Made by a program: the position numbers and the translations under genes
NCBI GenBank assembly: GCA_031177355.1
Contig: JAPSGR010000011.1
Span: 1-51,549 of the forward strand
Direction: 5' to 3'
DNA: 51,549 bases
DNA from: Candidatus Nitrosocosmicus sp.
GTDB lineage: Archaea; Thermoproteota; Nitrososphaeria; Nitrososphaerales; Nitrososphaeraceae
Part shown: positions 35,695 to 44,288 of the stretch, in pieces
How the letters are laid out: each line of letters starts with the position of its first letter
How positions within the stretch are numbered: the stretch's first letter is position 1
Notes under the pieces: generated by a model
Database searches by the model: none
Seen by the model: the letters and a program-made list of their open reading frames with translations, nothing else
What the model was told of the DNA's origin: nothing

Positions 35695-37506
35695 ATGCAA
35701 GGTGATCCTAGTAATAGTCGCGATTCTAGTGACCTTCGATGCTCTCCATTTCCCAGATTCGAGAAGACTAGACTCAAAACAAATGATGCTATCGATGTAG
35801 ATAATCATGAGGAGAAGACGGAGGTATGGTATGGGGAAGAATCAGCCATGAATGGACTTTTACGAACAATGAGTAGAGTCAAGTCGAGGGCAGATATTGT
35901 TGGTGATTCGTTTGCTCCCTCTTTTTCAATGGGTATTGATCAGATAAGAAAGGAATATGATGGTTTTATAAGGAGAAATATAAGGATACGGTTTATCACA
36001 GAAATAACCAAAGATAACCTTTCTTATTGCAAGGAGCTGATGCAATATGCCGAGGTCCGTCATCTGGACGATGTAAGAGGCAACATGGCAATCAGTGATA
36101 CTGAGTATGTGGCCACCGCACAGCTGAAGGGTGAGGCAAAACCAATCACTCAAACCATCTATAGCAATGTCAAAGCTGTGATAGAGCAGCACCGATATTT
36201 CTTTGAGACGCTTTGGGTCAAGGCAATACCTATAGAGCAAAGGATCAGGGAAATTGAGGGAGGTATTGCATATGGTAGAACCGAGGTAATAGACGATCCC
36301 ATTCGGACAAAGGATCTTTATCTTGGCCTCATGGGTAAAGCAGAGAAGGAAATAATGATGGTTTTTCCTTCATTTAAGGCTGTGAAAAGGCAAAGGGCCA
36401 TTGGTGTGATTGACATGCTAAAGCAGAAGGCCAAAGAAAATTTGCGTATAATGGTCCTGTCACCAATAGATGAGAGCGTTAAGAATATACTTGAAATCGG
36501 AGAAAAAACCTATGGCACCACAAAGATCACTGTCAGGGAAATCGTAAAGCATCAAGACCTCAAATCAACCATTCTGATAGCAGACAAAAAACACCTTTTA
36601 GCCATGGAGCTAAAGGATGACTCTCAGGAGACTTTTGATCGGGCTATAGGTTTGGCGACCTATTCCACAAGTGCGCCCACCGTACTTTCACACATCTCAA
36701 TCTTTGAGAGTCTTTGGACCCAGACAGAAATGAATGAAAGACTTCAAGCCCACGACAGACTTCAAAATGACTTTATCAATATGGCCGCCCATGAGATAAG
36801 AAATCCATCTCAGGCCATTTTAGGGTATGCGGAACTAGCCATAATGGATTATGATGTCGAGGACAAGGAGAAAAACTTACTCTATCTGGAAACAATATCT
36901 AGGAATGCAGAGCGACTTGTCAGGCTAACGGGAAATATTCTTACAACTGCAAGAATTGAGAATAACAGACTAGAGTTAAGGAAAGACATTTTTGACCTTG
37001 GTAAGTTGGTATCTAACACAATAGGGGAATTTAACTCAAAGCTGAGGAAACTACAACACAAAGACATACAGATCTTTGAAAAGAAAATCGGAGAAGGCTA
37101 TGATGATGATGACAATCCTATAAGCCAAAGCCAAAAAGAATCGTCAACGACATCAGAGATAACCAATCGTGGTCTACTGGTCAAAGCTGACAAGGAAAAG
37201 ATAGAGCAGGTATTAGTCAACCTATTAGAGAATGCGGTAAAGTTCTCCAAAGAAAATATTTCTGTAGAGACTAAAAAAAATATTCTCGAGGTTGTGGTCA
37301 GCGTCAAGGATACAGGCCCAGGAATCGACCGAGAAATTCTATCAACCATTTTCTCAAAATTTTCGACAAAATCAGATGTTGGCACTGGGCTTGGGCTTTA
37401 TATCTCAAAGGGAATTGTAGAAGCCCATGGAGGTCGCATATGGGCCCAGAATAACCTAGATAAAAAGGGAGCAACATTTTCGTTTAGTTTACCGCTAAAT
37501 CGGTGA
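35695..37506 (+). CDS. soluble sensor histidine kinase with duplicated N-terminal module
   Basis: A 603-residue cytoplasmic kinase without membrane helices. Residues 45-185 and 205-345 look like two copies of one sensor module (TrmB/PLD-like), each ending in a FETLW or FESLW motif after a long helix. HisKA carries the phospho-acceptor H366 in AAHEIRNPSQ. The HATPase domain has N-box LLENAVKFS, DTGPGI and GTGLGLYISKGIVEAHGG (about 560-577). It autophosphorylates and should pass phosphate to an unlinked response regulator, since none is adjacent. A convergent MEDS-domain gene follows downstream. Confidence 0.9.
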   Translation: MQGDPSNSRDSSDLRCSPFPRFEKTRLKTNDAIDVDNHEEKTEVWYGEESAMNGLLRTMSRVKSRADIVGDSFAPSFSMGIDQIRKEYDGFIRRNIRIRFITEITKDNLSYCKELMQYAEVRHLDDVRGNMAISDTEYVATAQLKGEAKPITQTIYSNVKAVIEQHRYFFETLWVKAIPIEQRIREIEGGIAYGRTEVIDDPIRTKDLYLGLMGKAEKEIMMVFPSFKAVKRQRAIGVIDMLKQKAKENLRIMVLSPIDESVKNILEIGEKTYGTTKITVREIVKHQDLKSTILIADKKHLLAMELKDDSQETFDRAIGLATYSTSAPTVLSHISIFESLWTQTEMNERLQAHDRLQNDFINMAAHEIRNPSQAILGYAELAIMDYDVEDKEKNLLYLETISRNAERLVRLTGNILTTARIENNRLELRKDIFDLGKLVSNTIGEFNSKLRKLQHKDIQIFEKKIGEGYDDDDNPISQSQKESSTTSEITNRGLLVKADKEKIEQVLVNLLENAVKFSKENISVETKKNILEVVVSVKDTGPGIDREILSTIFSKFSTKSDVGTGLGLYISKGIVEAHGGRIWAQNNLDKKGATFSFSLPLNR

Positions 37507-37628
37507 CTTTAGGTGGTTGGATAGTGTTACTAATTGACAGTGGCATTATCCTTAAACTCAGCCTATACAGGCATAGAAATAATGAATGGTAAAGACATAT
37601 TTTCCAAATTAACGTTTTAATTTAAAAA

Positions 37629-38288
37629 CTAAATTCTGAATACCACACTATTGTACTTTGAAGCATATATTGCAAAAGCATGGGCGTCGACAAGATCTTT
37701 ATTTTCATTGTAGAGCTTGGCATAATGTCTTAGGACATCAGATTCTAACAAATCCGGATAACGTGAATTATAAGCGCAAAGAATCGATATGGGCAAAGAC
37801 ATCTTTTTCTCAAGGGCGTACTCCAGCTCATGCCATTGGTGAATTAGGCCTCGGGTTAAGAAATGCGACGACAGGTCGGCGGCCACCCTGACCCCCTTTT
37901 TGCCTTTCGAGGTAAACATCTCTGAAACAGATTTTGCTGTATTTATCCAATGGTCAATGTCAGGATTTTCATCGTTTATATACAGGTCTTCTCCCTTCAC
38001 TATGAGAAGGCTTCCGTCCCCTTGACCGTTCTTCTCATATTGCATTGTGTCTATTCCGTGGCGTTGCATTGATTTTCTTACCTCCTCCACCGGTTCAGTA
38101 GCCGTTGCATATACAACTCCCCAATTGTTTTCTAAGCCAGATTTAACAAAGGCAAAATGAATTTTTTGCATTTCCTCTCGGGACGAATAAAAAATACAAC
38201 CGTGCTCACCAGCCTCCAAGTCATGGAGGAATTTTTCTGCTGAAACAGCGATTCTTCCGGAGATATCTTGCATAAGAATGGTAAACAA
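37629..38288 (-). CDS. MEDS-domain sensory protein
   Basis: A 219-residue protein matching the MEDS (methanogen/methylotroph DcmR sensory) domain, a RecA-like fold. GEHGCIFYSSREEMQKIHFAF near the N-terminus and the late CAYNSRYPDLL segment are typical. Related domains occur in signalling proteins with histidine kinases, and here the gene converges on one. The frame opens with TTG at 38288, but the ATG at 38273 is an alternative start that still keeps the domain. The output is unknown. Confidence 0.78.
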   Translation of the reverse strand: MFTILMQDISGRIAVSAEKFLHDLEAGEHGCIFYSSREEMQKIHFAFVKSGLENNWGVVYATATEPVEEVRKSMQRHGIDTMQYEKNGQGDGSLLIVKGEDLYINDENPDIDHWINTAKSVSEMFTSKGKKGVRVAADLSSHFLTRGLIHQWHELEYALEKKMSLPISILCAYNSRYPDLLESDVLRHYAKLYNENKDLVDAHAFAIYASKYNSVVFRI

Positions 38289-38871
38289 TGGCAGAATATA
38301 ATTGTTGGAATCGTATTATACTACCACATACCGAATTGAAGGATGTGTAGAAGACAATCTCCTTCGCAAACTTGCACGTTTGATCCTATGCATTCTGACT
38401 TGGAATGTAAAAGGAAAAAACCAAGAAAGATAGAGACAAACTCCGAAAGACGAATATTATCTATCAAAATATAGACGCGTGAATGTAAGAAAGGGTTTAA
38501 ATGCCATCCTCTCTAAGTTAAGTTCAAGCAAGGAATTTAATTAGCTGTTTAAGACATCTAATCCCTCTCCTGGTGCTATATACCCGAATTATGATAACAT
38601 TTCATTAACGTTTAGAAAAAAAATGATTAGTTGCTACAATTGATAAGTCTCATGGTAATTTATCTCAGTAAAAGAGGAAAAAACTAAATTAATAAACAAT
38701 AGTTTTTAACTATTCATCTTGATTTATTAATTAAGTAAGTAACGTTTTATGAAATAGGATTGATGATATACTTCTTAAGAATGCTAGATAATCATATGGA
38801 GATATGGGTAAAGTACCATATGTATGTGATTAACATATTTGTATATATTAATTTTGAAATATTGACACTAT
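38289..38871. other. intergenic region with one possible small ORF
   Basis: About 580 bp between minus-strand genes. Apart from the uncertain 43-codon frame at 38343-38474, nothing coding is evident. TATA-like sequences occur near 38313-38322 and 38498-38505. Confidence 0.4.
38343..38474 (+). CDS. possible 43-residue basic protein
   Basis: A short ATG-initiated frame giving a lysine/arginine-rich peptide with three cysteines (positions 2, 11 and 23). A TATA-like GTATTATACT about 25 bp upstream fits a leaderless transcript. There is no recognised family, and it is too short for firm support from composition. Confidence 0.22.
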   Translation: MCRRQSPSQTCTFDPMHSDLECKRKKPRKIETNSERRILSIKI

Positions 38872-39870
38872 TCATTCACTTTTGTCTGTAGGATGAAATC
38901 GTTCTATCTGAATTGTCGAATGATTAATCTTAAATTTCTTTTCCAGTAAAGAATTGATATCATCCAAAATTCGGTATGAATTGCTTGTATCCATTATCAC
39001 TATATGAGCTGACAATGCATGTAGACCGGAAGTTATACTCCATATATGTAAATCAAATACCCCAGTCACCCCTTTTACTTGTAATAGCGCCTGTTGAATT
39101 AGTTCATACGAGACATTTGAGGGAACACCTTCCATCAATATATGTACAGATTTTTTCAGTAGGCTATAAACACGAGGTAGAATGAATAAGGAAAGTCCGA
39201 TACTCAATATAGGATCTATCATCATAATATTCGTCATAGATATCAAAATGCCACCTAGTATTACACCTATTGAACCAATGATATCACTTAATAGTTCTAA
39301 CTTGGCACCTTGGATATTCAAATCCTCAGTTTTAGTATCATAATTCTTCTCGCGATGAGGTAAAATTTTAGAAGTACTCTTCTTATCTAACTTCTTTGGT
39401 ATTTTCTTATGAGTAGTATCGTTTGCGTTATGATCATGAAAATGTTCTCCACGTAATACATACATCCCCACAATATTCACAACCAAACCAATTATAGCTA
39501 CAAGTATCATCGGCAAGCTTTGTATTTCGATAGGTTCAAAAATCCGTTTATACGCCTCGTAAATAATAATAATAGACAGTAACGATAAGATTATACTATT
39601 TATAAAGGAGGCAAGAATTTCTGTTCTAAAAAAGCCATATGTGTGAATAGGAGTAGCTTCTCTTTTGCTATAAATTGCAGCTATCAAGGCAATACATATT
39701 CCAAAAGTATCACTAAGCATATGTCCTGCATCAGCAATAAGAGCTAGACTCCCTGTGTAGAAGCCAGCAAGAATTTCAACAACCATATAAGAAGCCAGCA
39801 AGCCTATAACAATCTTTAATTTCCTTATTTTCAAATTGGTTTTAACTATTTCCGTCGCAGTATTATGCAA
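38872..39870 (-). CDS. cation diffusion facilitator (CDF) transporter
   Basis: A 332-residue CDF protein with six membrane helices. A cytosolic His-rich loop (GEHFHDHNANDTTHKK, residues 141-156) is followed by a lysine-rich stretch between helices 4 and 5, and there is a C-terminal CDF domain. The transport site in helix 2 reads ADAGHMLSD (H50, D54). In helix 5, ELLSD places Glu192 where zinc-type CDFs have His, four residues before Asp196. CDFs export divalent metal (Zn, Fe, Mn or Co) by proton exchange. The altered site may shift metal choice. The start is TTG at 39870. Confidence 0.9.
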   Translation of the reverse strand: MHNTATEIVKTNLKIRKLKIVIGLLASYMVVEILAGFYTGSLALIADAGHMLSDTFGICIALIAAIYSKREATPIHTYGFFRTEILASFINSIILSLLSIIIIYEAYKRIFEPIEIQSLPMILVAIIGLVVNIVGMYVLRGEHFHDHNANDTTHKKIPKKLDKKSTSKILPHREKNYDTKTEDLNIQGAKLELLSDIIGSIGVILGGILISMTNIMMIDPILSIGLSLFILPRVYSLLKKSVHILMEGVPSNVSYELIQQALLQVKGVTGVFDLHIWSITSGLHALSAHIVIMDTSNSYRILDDINSLLEKKFKINHSTIQIERFHPTDKSE

Positions 39871-40297
39871 GTTATTTAAAAAGGTAAAACAAAGATAATA
39901 TTATAAACTTGCTCTCAAAAGGATCAACTCTATTTGTGAAACGAAACGATTTTGAATATGCGAAAATAAATGAAGTAACGTGGTTAAATAAATTCTTTCT
40001 TAGCGAGTGAAATTTTTTTATTCAAGGTAACAGTAAACCTGCTATACTTTGCTTGTTATTCTCGTAAAATTTTCATCGCGTCAGTAATTAATATTCTGTA
40101 GTATTTATCGCTACTCCAAGTCAGATGCTTTCATTATTGCTCATAGTGCAGATTTAATAGCCTAAACATAATAAAAAGGTAAAATTTGTGTAGATCCCAC
40201 GAGTAAACAGACAATTAGTAAATATAGATCTAATCGGTCGCCATAATTTCAATAATTGAAATGAAATAAGGCAGGTTTTATAAGTCGATTTTGAATA
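39871..40297. other. divergent promoter region
   Basis: About 430 bp between the divergent CDF and membrane-protein genes. It contains the 17-bp palindrome at 40246-40262 and TATA-like sequences at about 39896-39905 (minus) and 40273-40283 (plus). No coding remnant is seen. Confidence 0.45.
40246..40262. promoter_or_regulatory. 17-bp perfect palindrome, possible operator
   Basis: ATTTCAATAATTGAAAT is a perfect inverted repeat about one base on the central A. It lies 36 bp before the ATG of the membrane-protein gene and just upstream of its TATA-like TTTTATAAG, a position typical of a regulator-binding site. Confidence 0.4.
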
Positions 40298-41449
40298 ATG
40301 TATATAGTATTGATTACTTTTAGAAGTTTTCATATTAATTCTGTTACACGAATTCCAATTATTCTTATATCACTCTTCTTAATCTTTTCTTCTTATCTTC
40401 TTAGTTCGTCAGCTTTTATTACAGTTTATGGTCATTTTAGCCATGCAGCTCACTACAATAATGGACAAACACCTGTAGGGGACAAGTACAATGTTTTTCA
40501 GCAGATGGAACCAGAATACACAAAACCAAACGAGACATCATATATTCAATTTAGTATACAAGACAGACAAGGTAAAGATGTGAGTAATAAAGAGGTCATG
40601 GTTGAAATTTATTCTTCACTTACAAATGAAAGGGTCGCGGTATTTCCTTGGATCCATGTTGAATCTGGAGATTTTCAAATTCCCTATATCTTTTCCAAAG
40701 CAGGAAATTATCAAATTGTACTAAGTCTTTTAAACGATGATGCTAATCCAACCGAAGTACTAAATACAGTTCCACTTGCCCGAACCATTCTGGGTGATAA
40801 TCTAAACTGCAACTGTGAGAGGGCGGTATTTAACATTTCTGTTGGAGAATCATTTGGATTTATTTTCATTTCTGTAATTTATAGCTCAATTTTGGGAGTA
40901 ATTTTGATAGTTGGTACAGTTTTAAGCTGGATGTTTTTAAGCAGAAGAAAAAGCAAAACAAATCCCATTTCAAATGAAGAGTTCATTAAATATTCGGTCT
41001 TATTCTTAGCAGTTGGTGCAGCGATAGTTCATATAGCAGTATATTCAGGTCATGCAACTTTAAGACTAGAGTATAGCATATTCTTACTTTGTGCTGCTGG
41101 AGGGCAACTTTTCTATGGTATTTCATATATATTCTTGATATTCTCTGATGACAGACTAGCCATTAAAAAAACTGACAAAAAATTTATATCAAAAGAATAT
41201 TACAAAAAGTCTAAAATTTTAAATTTGATAGGATTAGCAGGCTCTTTGGTCTTGATAGGTTTATACATTTATTCAGTTACTTTCCCCCCTCCATTATCAC
41301 CAAATGCACATCCTGAAGATGTGGATTTGGCAGGTATTATTGATAAATCTCTGGAAATAGTTTTGGTAATTGGAATTATATATTTAATGAAAACGGAGAA
41401 GAAGAGATATTTGTACAGCAGACAAATTTCAGATAATAGAAATATCTGA
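40298..41449 (+). CDS. multi-pass membrane protein with exoplasmic domain
   Basis: A 383-residue protein. It has an N-terminal helix (about 18-43), a His-containing start of the outer domain (HFSHAAHYNNG), and an Ig-like beta domain to about residue 180 that includes a CNC pair. Five or so helices follow (190-210, 228-250, 258-280, 302-325, 340-360). No family is recognised. The His-rich segment and a CDF exporter as divergent neighbour make a metal-related role possible, but this is inference. The start is ATG 40298. Confidence 0.7.
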   Translation: MYIVLITFRSFHINSVTRIPIILISLFLIFSSYLLSSSAFITVYGHFSHAAHYNNGQTPVGDKYNVFQQMEPEYTKPNETSYIQFSIQDRQGKDVSNKEVMVEIYSSLTNERVAVFPWIHVESGDFQIPYIFSKAGNYQIVLSLLNDDANPTEVLNTVPLARTILGDNLNCNCERAVFNISVGESFGFIFISVIYSSILGVILIVGTVLSWMFLSRRKSKTNPISNEEFIKYSVLFLAVGAAIVHIAVYSGHATLRLEYSIFLLCAAGGQLFYGISYIFLIFSDDRLAIKKTDKKFISKEYYKKSKILNLIGLAGSLVLIGLYIYSVTFPPPLSPNAHPEDVDLAGIIDKSLEIVLVIGIIYLMKTEKKRYLYSRQISDNRNI

Positions 41450-41645
41450 TTTGTAAGAATTTTTGCTCTCTCCATTAATGTTTTGACAATACTCTTAATC
41501 CTATACTTTTTGAAGATATACCCAAAAATCGATGTTCTGTAGTTAGGAATGGCAAAGGTGTTCTTACATTTCTTTTAATCAGTAAAGGAAATAGACTCAG
41601 TCGTATTGCTTATTAAATTAACGGTTTTTACATACAGTTAGAAAA

Positions 41646-42158
41646 TTAATATCTAATTTTATTGGTCTTACTATAGTTTTTAAAATATCGACTACTTTTT
41701 ATTATCTGGTTAAGGTATTGCTCGGCTTGAACATTAGGAATCTGCATATGCTTGGCCACATAATTTACAATTTTTACTTTGCCTTTTACAGAACGATTAA
41801 AATCTACAGCATCTTGAATTATTTTCACTGGATCAGAACTACGTAACGCTCCAATAATAAGAGTAGAAATATAGTTAATTTTATCGCTTTCTTTAACATC
41901 AACTAATTCTTTTTCTAACTCTATAAATGGCTGCATCAACTTTCCAAAAATATCAACGATATTTAGATCTTCAATCTCCTGCTCATAAAAAGGATCATAG
42001 TTTGTTGTAGTATTGGATTCCTTACTATTTTTAAAATCCACTCCAGTGGCTTTATTATAAACTATAGCTAATTCATGATGTATTTGCTTATTATGACGTA
42101 GTGCGTTCCATTTTCTACTGAATTTTTTATTGCATTGATTGCAAATATAATCGGCCAT
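41646..42158 (-). CDS. C2H2 zinc-finger protein
   Basis: Classical eukaryote-type C2H2 finger at the extreme N-terminus: Cys6, Cys9, His22 and His27 in CNQCNKKFSRKWNALRH. About 140 helical residues without another known domain follow. The frame is open upstream to a GTG at 42197 (183 residues), but I prefer the ATG at 42158 (170 residues). A TATA-like CTTAAATATAATAA lies about 15-29 bp before that ATG, and the GTG start would fall inside a 10-bp inverted repeat upstream of the TATA box. A sequence-specific DNA- or RNA-binding role is likely. Confidence 0.78.
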   Translation of the reverse strand: MADYICNQCNKKFSRKWNALRHNKQIHHELAIVYNKATGVDFKNSKESNTTTNYDPFYEQEIEDLNIVDIFGKLMQPFIELEKELVDVKESDKINYISTLIIGALRSSDPVKIIQDAVDFNRSVKGKVKIVNYVAKHMQIPNVQAEQYLNQIIKSSRYFKNYSKTNKIRY

Positions 42159-42188
42159 GCTTTCACATATACAATTATTATATTTAAG

Positions 42189-42211
42189 ATGAGTCACTCT
42201 TAGTGACTCAT
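42189..42211. promoter_or_regulatory. 10-bp inverted repeat, possible operator
   Basis: Arms ATGAGTCACT (42189-42198) and AGTGACTCAT (42202-42211) are perfect reverse complements around the spacer CTT. On the minus strand they lie just upstream of the TATA-like element of the zinc-finger gene, suggesting a dimer-binding site, perhaps autoregulatory. Confidence 0.5.
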
Positions 42212-42293
42212 TTATCTATCTAACATAGATCAAAGATTGTCAAAGATTCAAAAAAATTAATGAAAAATTGCATACACATAAATCAGATAAAAT

Positions 42294-43070
42294 TTAGAAT
42301 GAGAGGTTCTTGTTTTTGAAAACAAATTTATGAATAAGCGACCCATACTGAATAGCTTTTTTCGGATGAAGAGCAGATTCCCTTGGAACATCAATATTTA
42401 GCGCAATTTCCCTTATAATGTGTTTTCGCAGCATATCTTCTGGACCTTTGATTTTGTATTCAAGGGGAATATCTTTAGCAAAACGGATGAATGATTCGGT
42501 CAAAAAAGGTTGAAATGATTTAATATTCAAGTCTGCAATTACCATAGAAATTTCTTTCATCATGTGAGTCTCATTAGCTAATTTTTCTTCCATATACGTT
42601 AGCAAGAAATCCTTACCTTTATGATAATAAGATCTATATCTATCGTATCCACAGAATAACTCATCAAAACCATTTGCTGTCAAAAATGAATTACCTAATC
42701 CATTATTCTTTACAATTTTGCTTATCTGATAAAATGCAATACAGTTTTCGATATGAGAAAGGTTAGTACATTTTAAACTTAGTTTCACTTTTCTAATGCT
42801 ATCATTAAAATCATCATCCATAAGCTCATAAGCAATGTGAGTGGACGATAAATCAAGTAATTTTGAGATATATTTAGAAAACAAAATGTCATGAGAACCA
42901 GGAAAACCTATAGTGACTAGATAAACGTGCTTGCCTAAATCCTTGCAAATCTTTGCTAGTATGGAACTATCAACCCCTCCAGAAAAGGCAATGACAACCC
43001 GATCAGATTGTTTTACGAAATCCTCGACAGCAGAATATAAACAAGTGGTCAATTCTTTCGATATTAGCAC
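42294..43070 (-). CDS. asparagine synthase-like PP-loop ATPase
   Basis: A 258-residue protein matching only the synthetase half of asparagine synthetase B. It has the PP-loop AFSGGVDSS (residues 28-36) and ANGFDELFCGYDRYRSYY (about 152-169), but no N-terminal glutaminase domain. Such short ATPases adenylate a carboxylate or amide for amidation. The ammonia source and the substrate are unknown. The start is GTG at 43070. It diverges from the QueD-like gene at 43141 across a 70-bp shared promoter. Confidence 0.82.
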   Translation of the reverse strand: MLISKELTTCLYSAVEDFVKQSDRVVIAFSGGVDSSILAKICKDLGKHVYLVTIGFPGSHDILFSKYISKLLDLSSTHIAYELMDDDFNDSIRKVKLSLKCTNLSHIENCIAFYQISKIVKNNGLGNSFLTANGFDELFCGYDRYRSYYHKGKDFLLTYMEEKLANETHMMKEISMVIADLNIKSFQPFLTESFIRFAKDIPLEYKIKGPEDMLRKHIIREIALNIDVPRESALHPKKAIQYGSLIHKFVFKNKNLSF

Positions 43071-43140
43071 TTTTATAATTTGATTGCTTTAAAATATATT
43101 TGTAATAATTATAATAGAGAGAAGGTAATAATTAATAGAT

Positions 43141-43923
43141 TTGGACAAGGATCTAAAATTTATAGGTCAAAAAAAGAACCTAATTGAAAATAGAACTGGA
43201 TATTCGATATCAAAACTATTAGATTTTCTAAAAATAGAATATGAATATAACAACAGCTTTAATGATTCTAATCTAAATATTGATTTTAAGATAGGCGATA
43301 AGTATATCAAAATAATAGAAGACGAATCCGATATGAATGAATTCAGAATAATTAAGGACAAGTTTCCCCTATTAGATTTGATTGCCATAGGCAAGTCATC
43401 ATACTTGGGAAAGATTAATGAAATGGATAGTATTTTCATGTTTGATAAAAACAGTGAACAAATTGGATCGATTTTCATAGAAGACCCATCCTTAGCCTTT
43501 GACTATGCACATATTCTACCTTTGGTAGAAAAGTGTTCTATCATTCATGGTCACACGTCAACAATCATGGTCGAAATCATAGGAGAAATGAAAAACAATC
43601 TAGTAATTGATTTTTCAGAAGCAAAGAAGATCATAAAGGAAGCTTTGTATCAAATAGATCACAAATTCTTTATCAATAAAAAATATCTGAAAAAAGAAGA
43701 TGGAGATCATTATTTTATAGAATTTGATGGTCCAAAGGGATATTTTGATTTAAAAGTACCGAAATATACAACATACCTTTTAGATGGTGAAGCAACAGTT
43801 GAAAATCTTTCTACTGAAATAATTTCGATGCTTTCAAACAAAATGCCATCCAATGTTCAGGCATTAGGTGTGTACATTTATGAAGGAGTCAATAAGGGTG
43901 CACACATACTTTCGTACATTTAA
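43141..43923 (+). CDS. QueD/PTPS-family protein with extra N-terminal domain
   Basis: A 260-residue protein. Residues 115-260 are a 6-pyruvoyl-tetrahydropterin synthase/QueD domain with zinc His124, His136 and His138 (FDYAH, then IHGH), catalytic Cys132, DFSEAKKII, Asp173-His174 and TVENLSTEI. Archaeal QueD-like enzymes feed the 7-deazaguanine (archaeosine) pathway. The first 115 residues are not part of the usual 120-150-residue enzyme. Residues 45-60 (LNIDFKIGDKYIKIIEDE) recall a nuclease-like core, but too weakly to call. The start is TTG at 43141. Confidence 0.82.
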   Translation: MDKDLKFIGQKKNLIENRTGYSISKLLDFLKIEYEYNNSFNDSNLNIDFKIGDKYIKIIEDESDMNEFRIIKDKFPLLDLIAIGKSSYLGKINEMDSIFMFDKNSEQIGSIFIEDPSLAFDYAHILPLVEKCSIIHGHTSTIMVEIIGEMKNNLVIDFSEAKKIIKEALYQIDHKFFINKKYLKKEDGDHYFIEFDGPKGYFDLKVPKYTTYLLDGEATVENLSTEIISMLSNKMPSNVQALGVYIYEGVNKGAHILSYI

Positions 43924-44288
43924 ATAATGAGAGAAATACTGAATTAAAAATTTAGGTGAGTTTTTATTTGTCTATATAGGTGAGTTAATAGAAGCTTAAT
44001 TTTTCTCAACGTCAAAATTTATGTCTTTGTTCTAAAATACCCTTGATAAAGTCAGAATAAGTATCAACATATACGAAATCATTAGACTTGACTTGGGCTT
44101 CTTTTTTTAGTAATGACAAAACAATAAAAAATTATCTGTAATATACAGGATTAAATATAGCAAAACAGTCCATATTAAATCGATCCCCAATTGGCTTGAC
44201 CTAACATAAAGAAAAATCAATTACATTTACAAAAATAATTCGAGGAAGATTAATAACTAATTGACTAAAGAATATAACAAATTAAAAA
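43924..44288. other. intergenic region upstream of valS
   Basis: About 365 bp. It contains an uncertain 35-codon minus-strand frame (44012-44119), a small CTGTA-N3-TACAG palindrome at 44136-44148, and a repeated TAGGTGAGTT (about 43954 and 43976). The valS promoter must also lie here. No RNA gene was recognised. Confidence 0.4.
44012..44119 (-). CDS. possible 35-residue peptide
   Basis: A TTG-initiated frame whose C-terminal part (SNDFVYVDTYSDFIKGILEQ) has protein-like composition and ends in TGA. An in-frame TAA lies close upstream, so it is either a very small gene or the remnant of a longer one. No family is recognised. Confidence 0.25.
   Translation of the reverse strand: MSLLKKEAQVKSNDFVYVDTYSDFIKGILEQRHKF

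Noticed and set aside
43141-43500. PD-(D/E)xK nuclease domain in the QueD-like protein
   Set aside because: Only a weak resemblance around residues 45-60, with no complete catalytic motif. Recorded as an unknown extension instead.
44188-44204. Additional DtxR-like box (CCTAA near 44200)
   Set aside because: The TTAGG half is missing. Scanning by eye, only the boxes at 22835, 22852 and 28679 have both halves with the N4 spacer.
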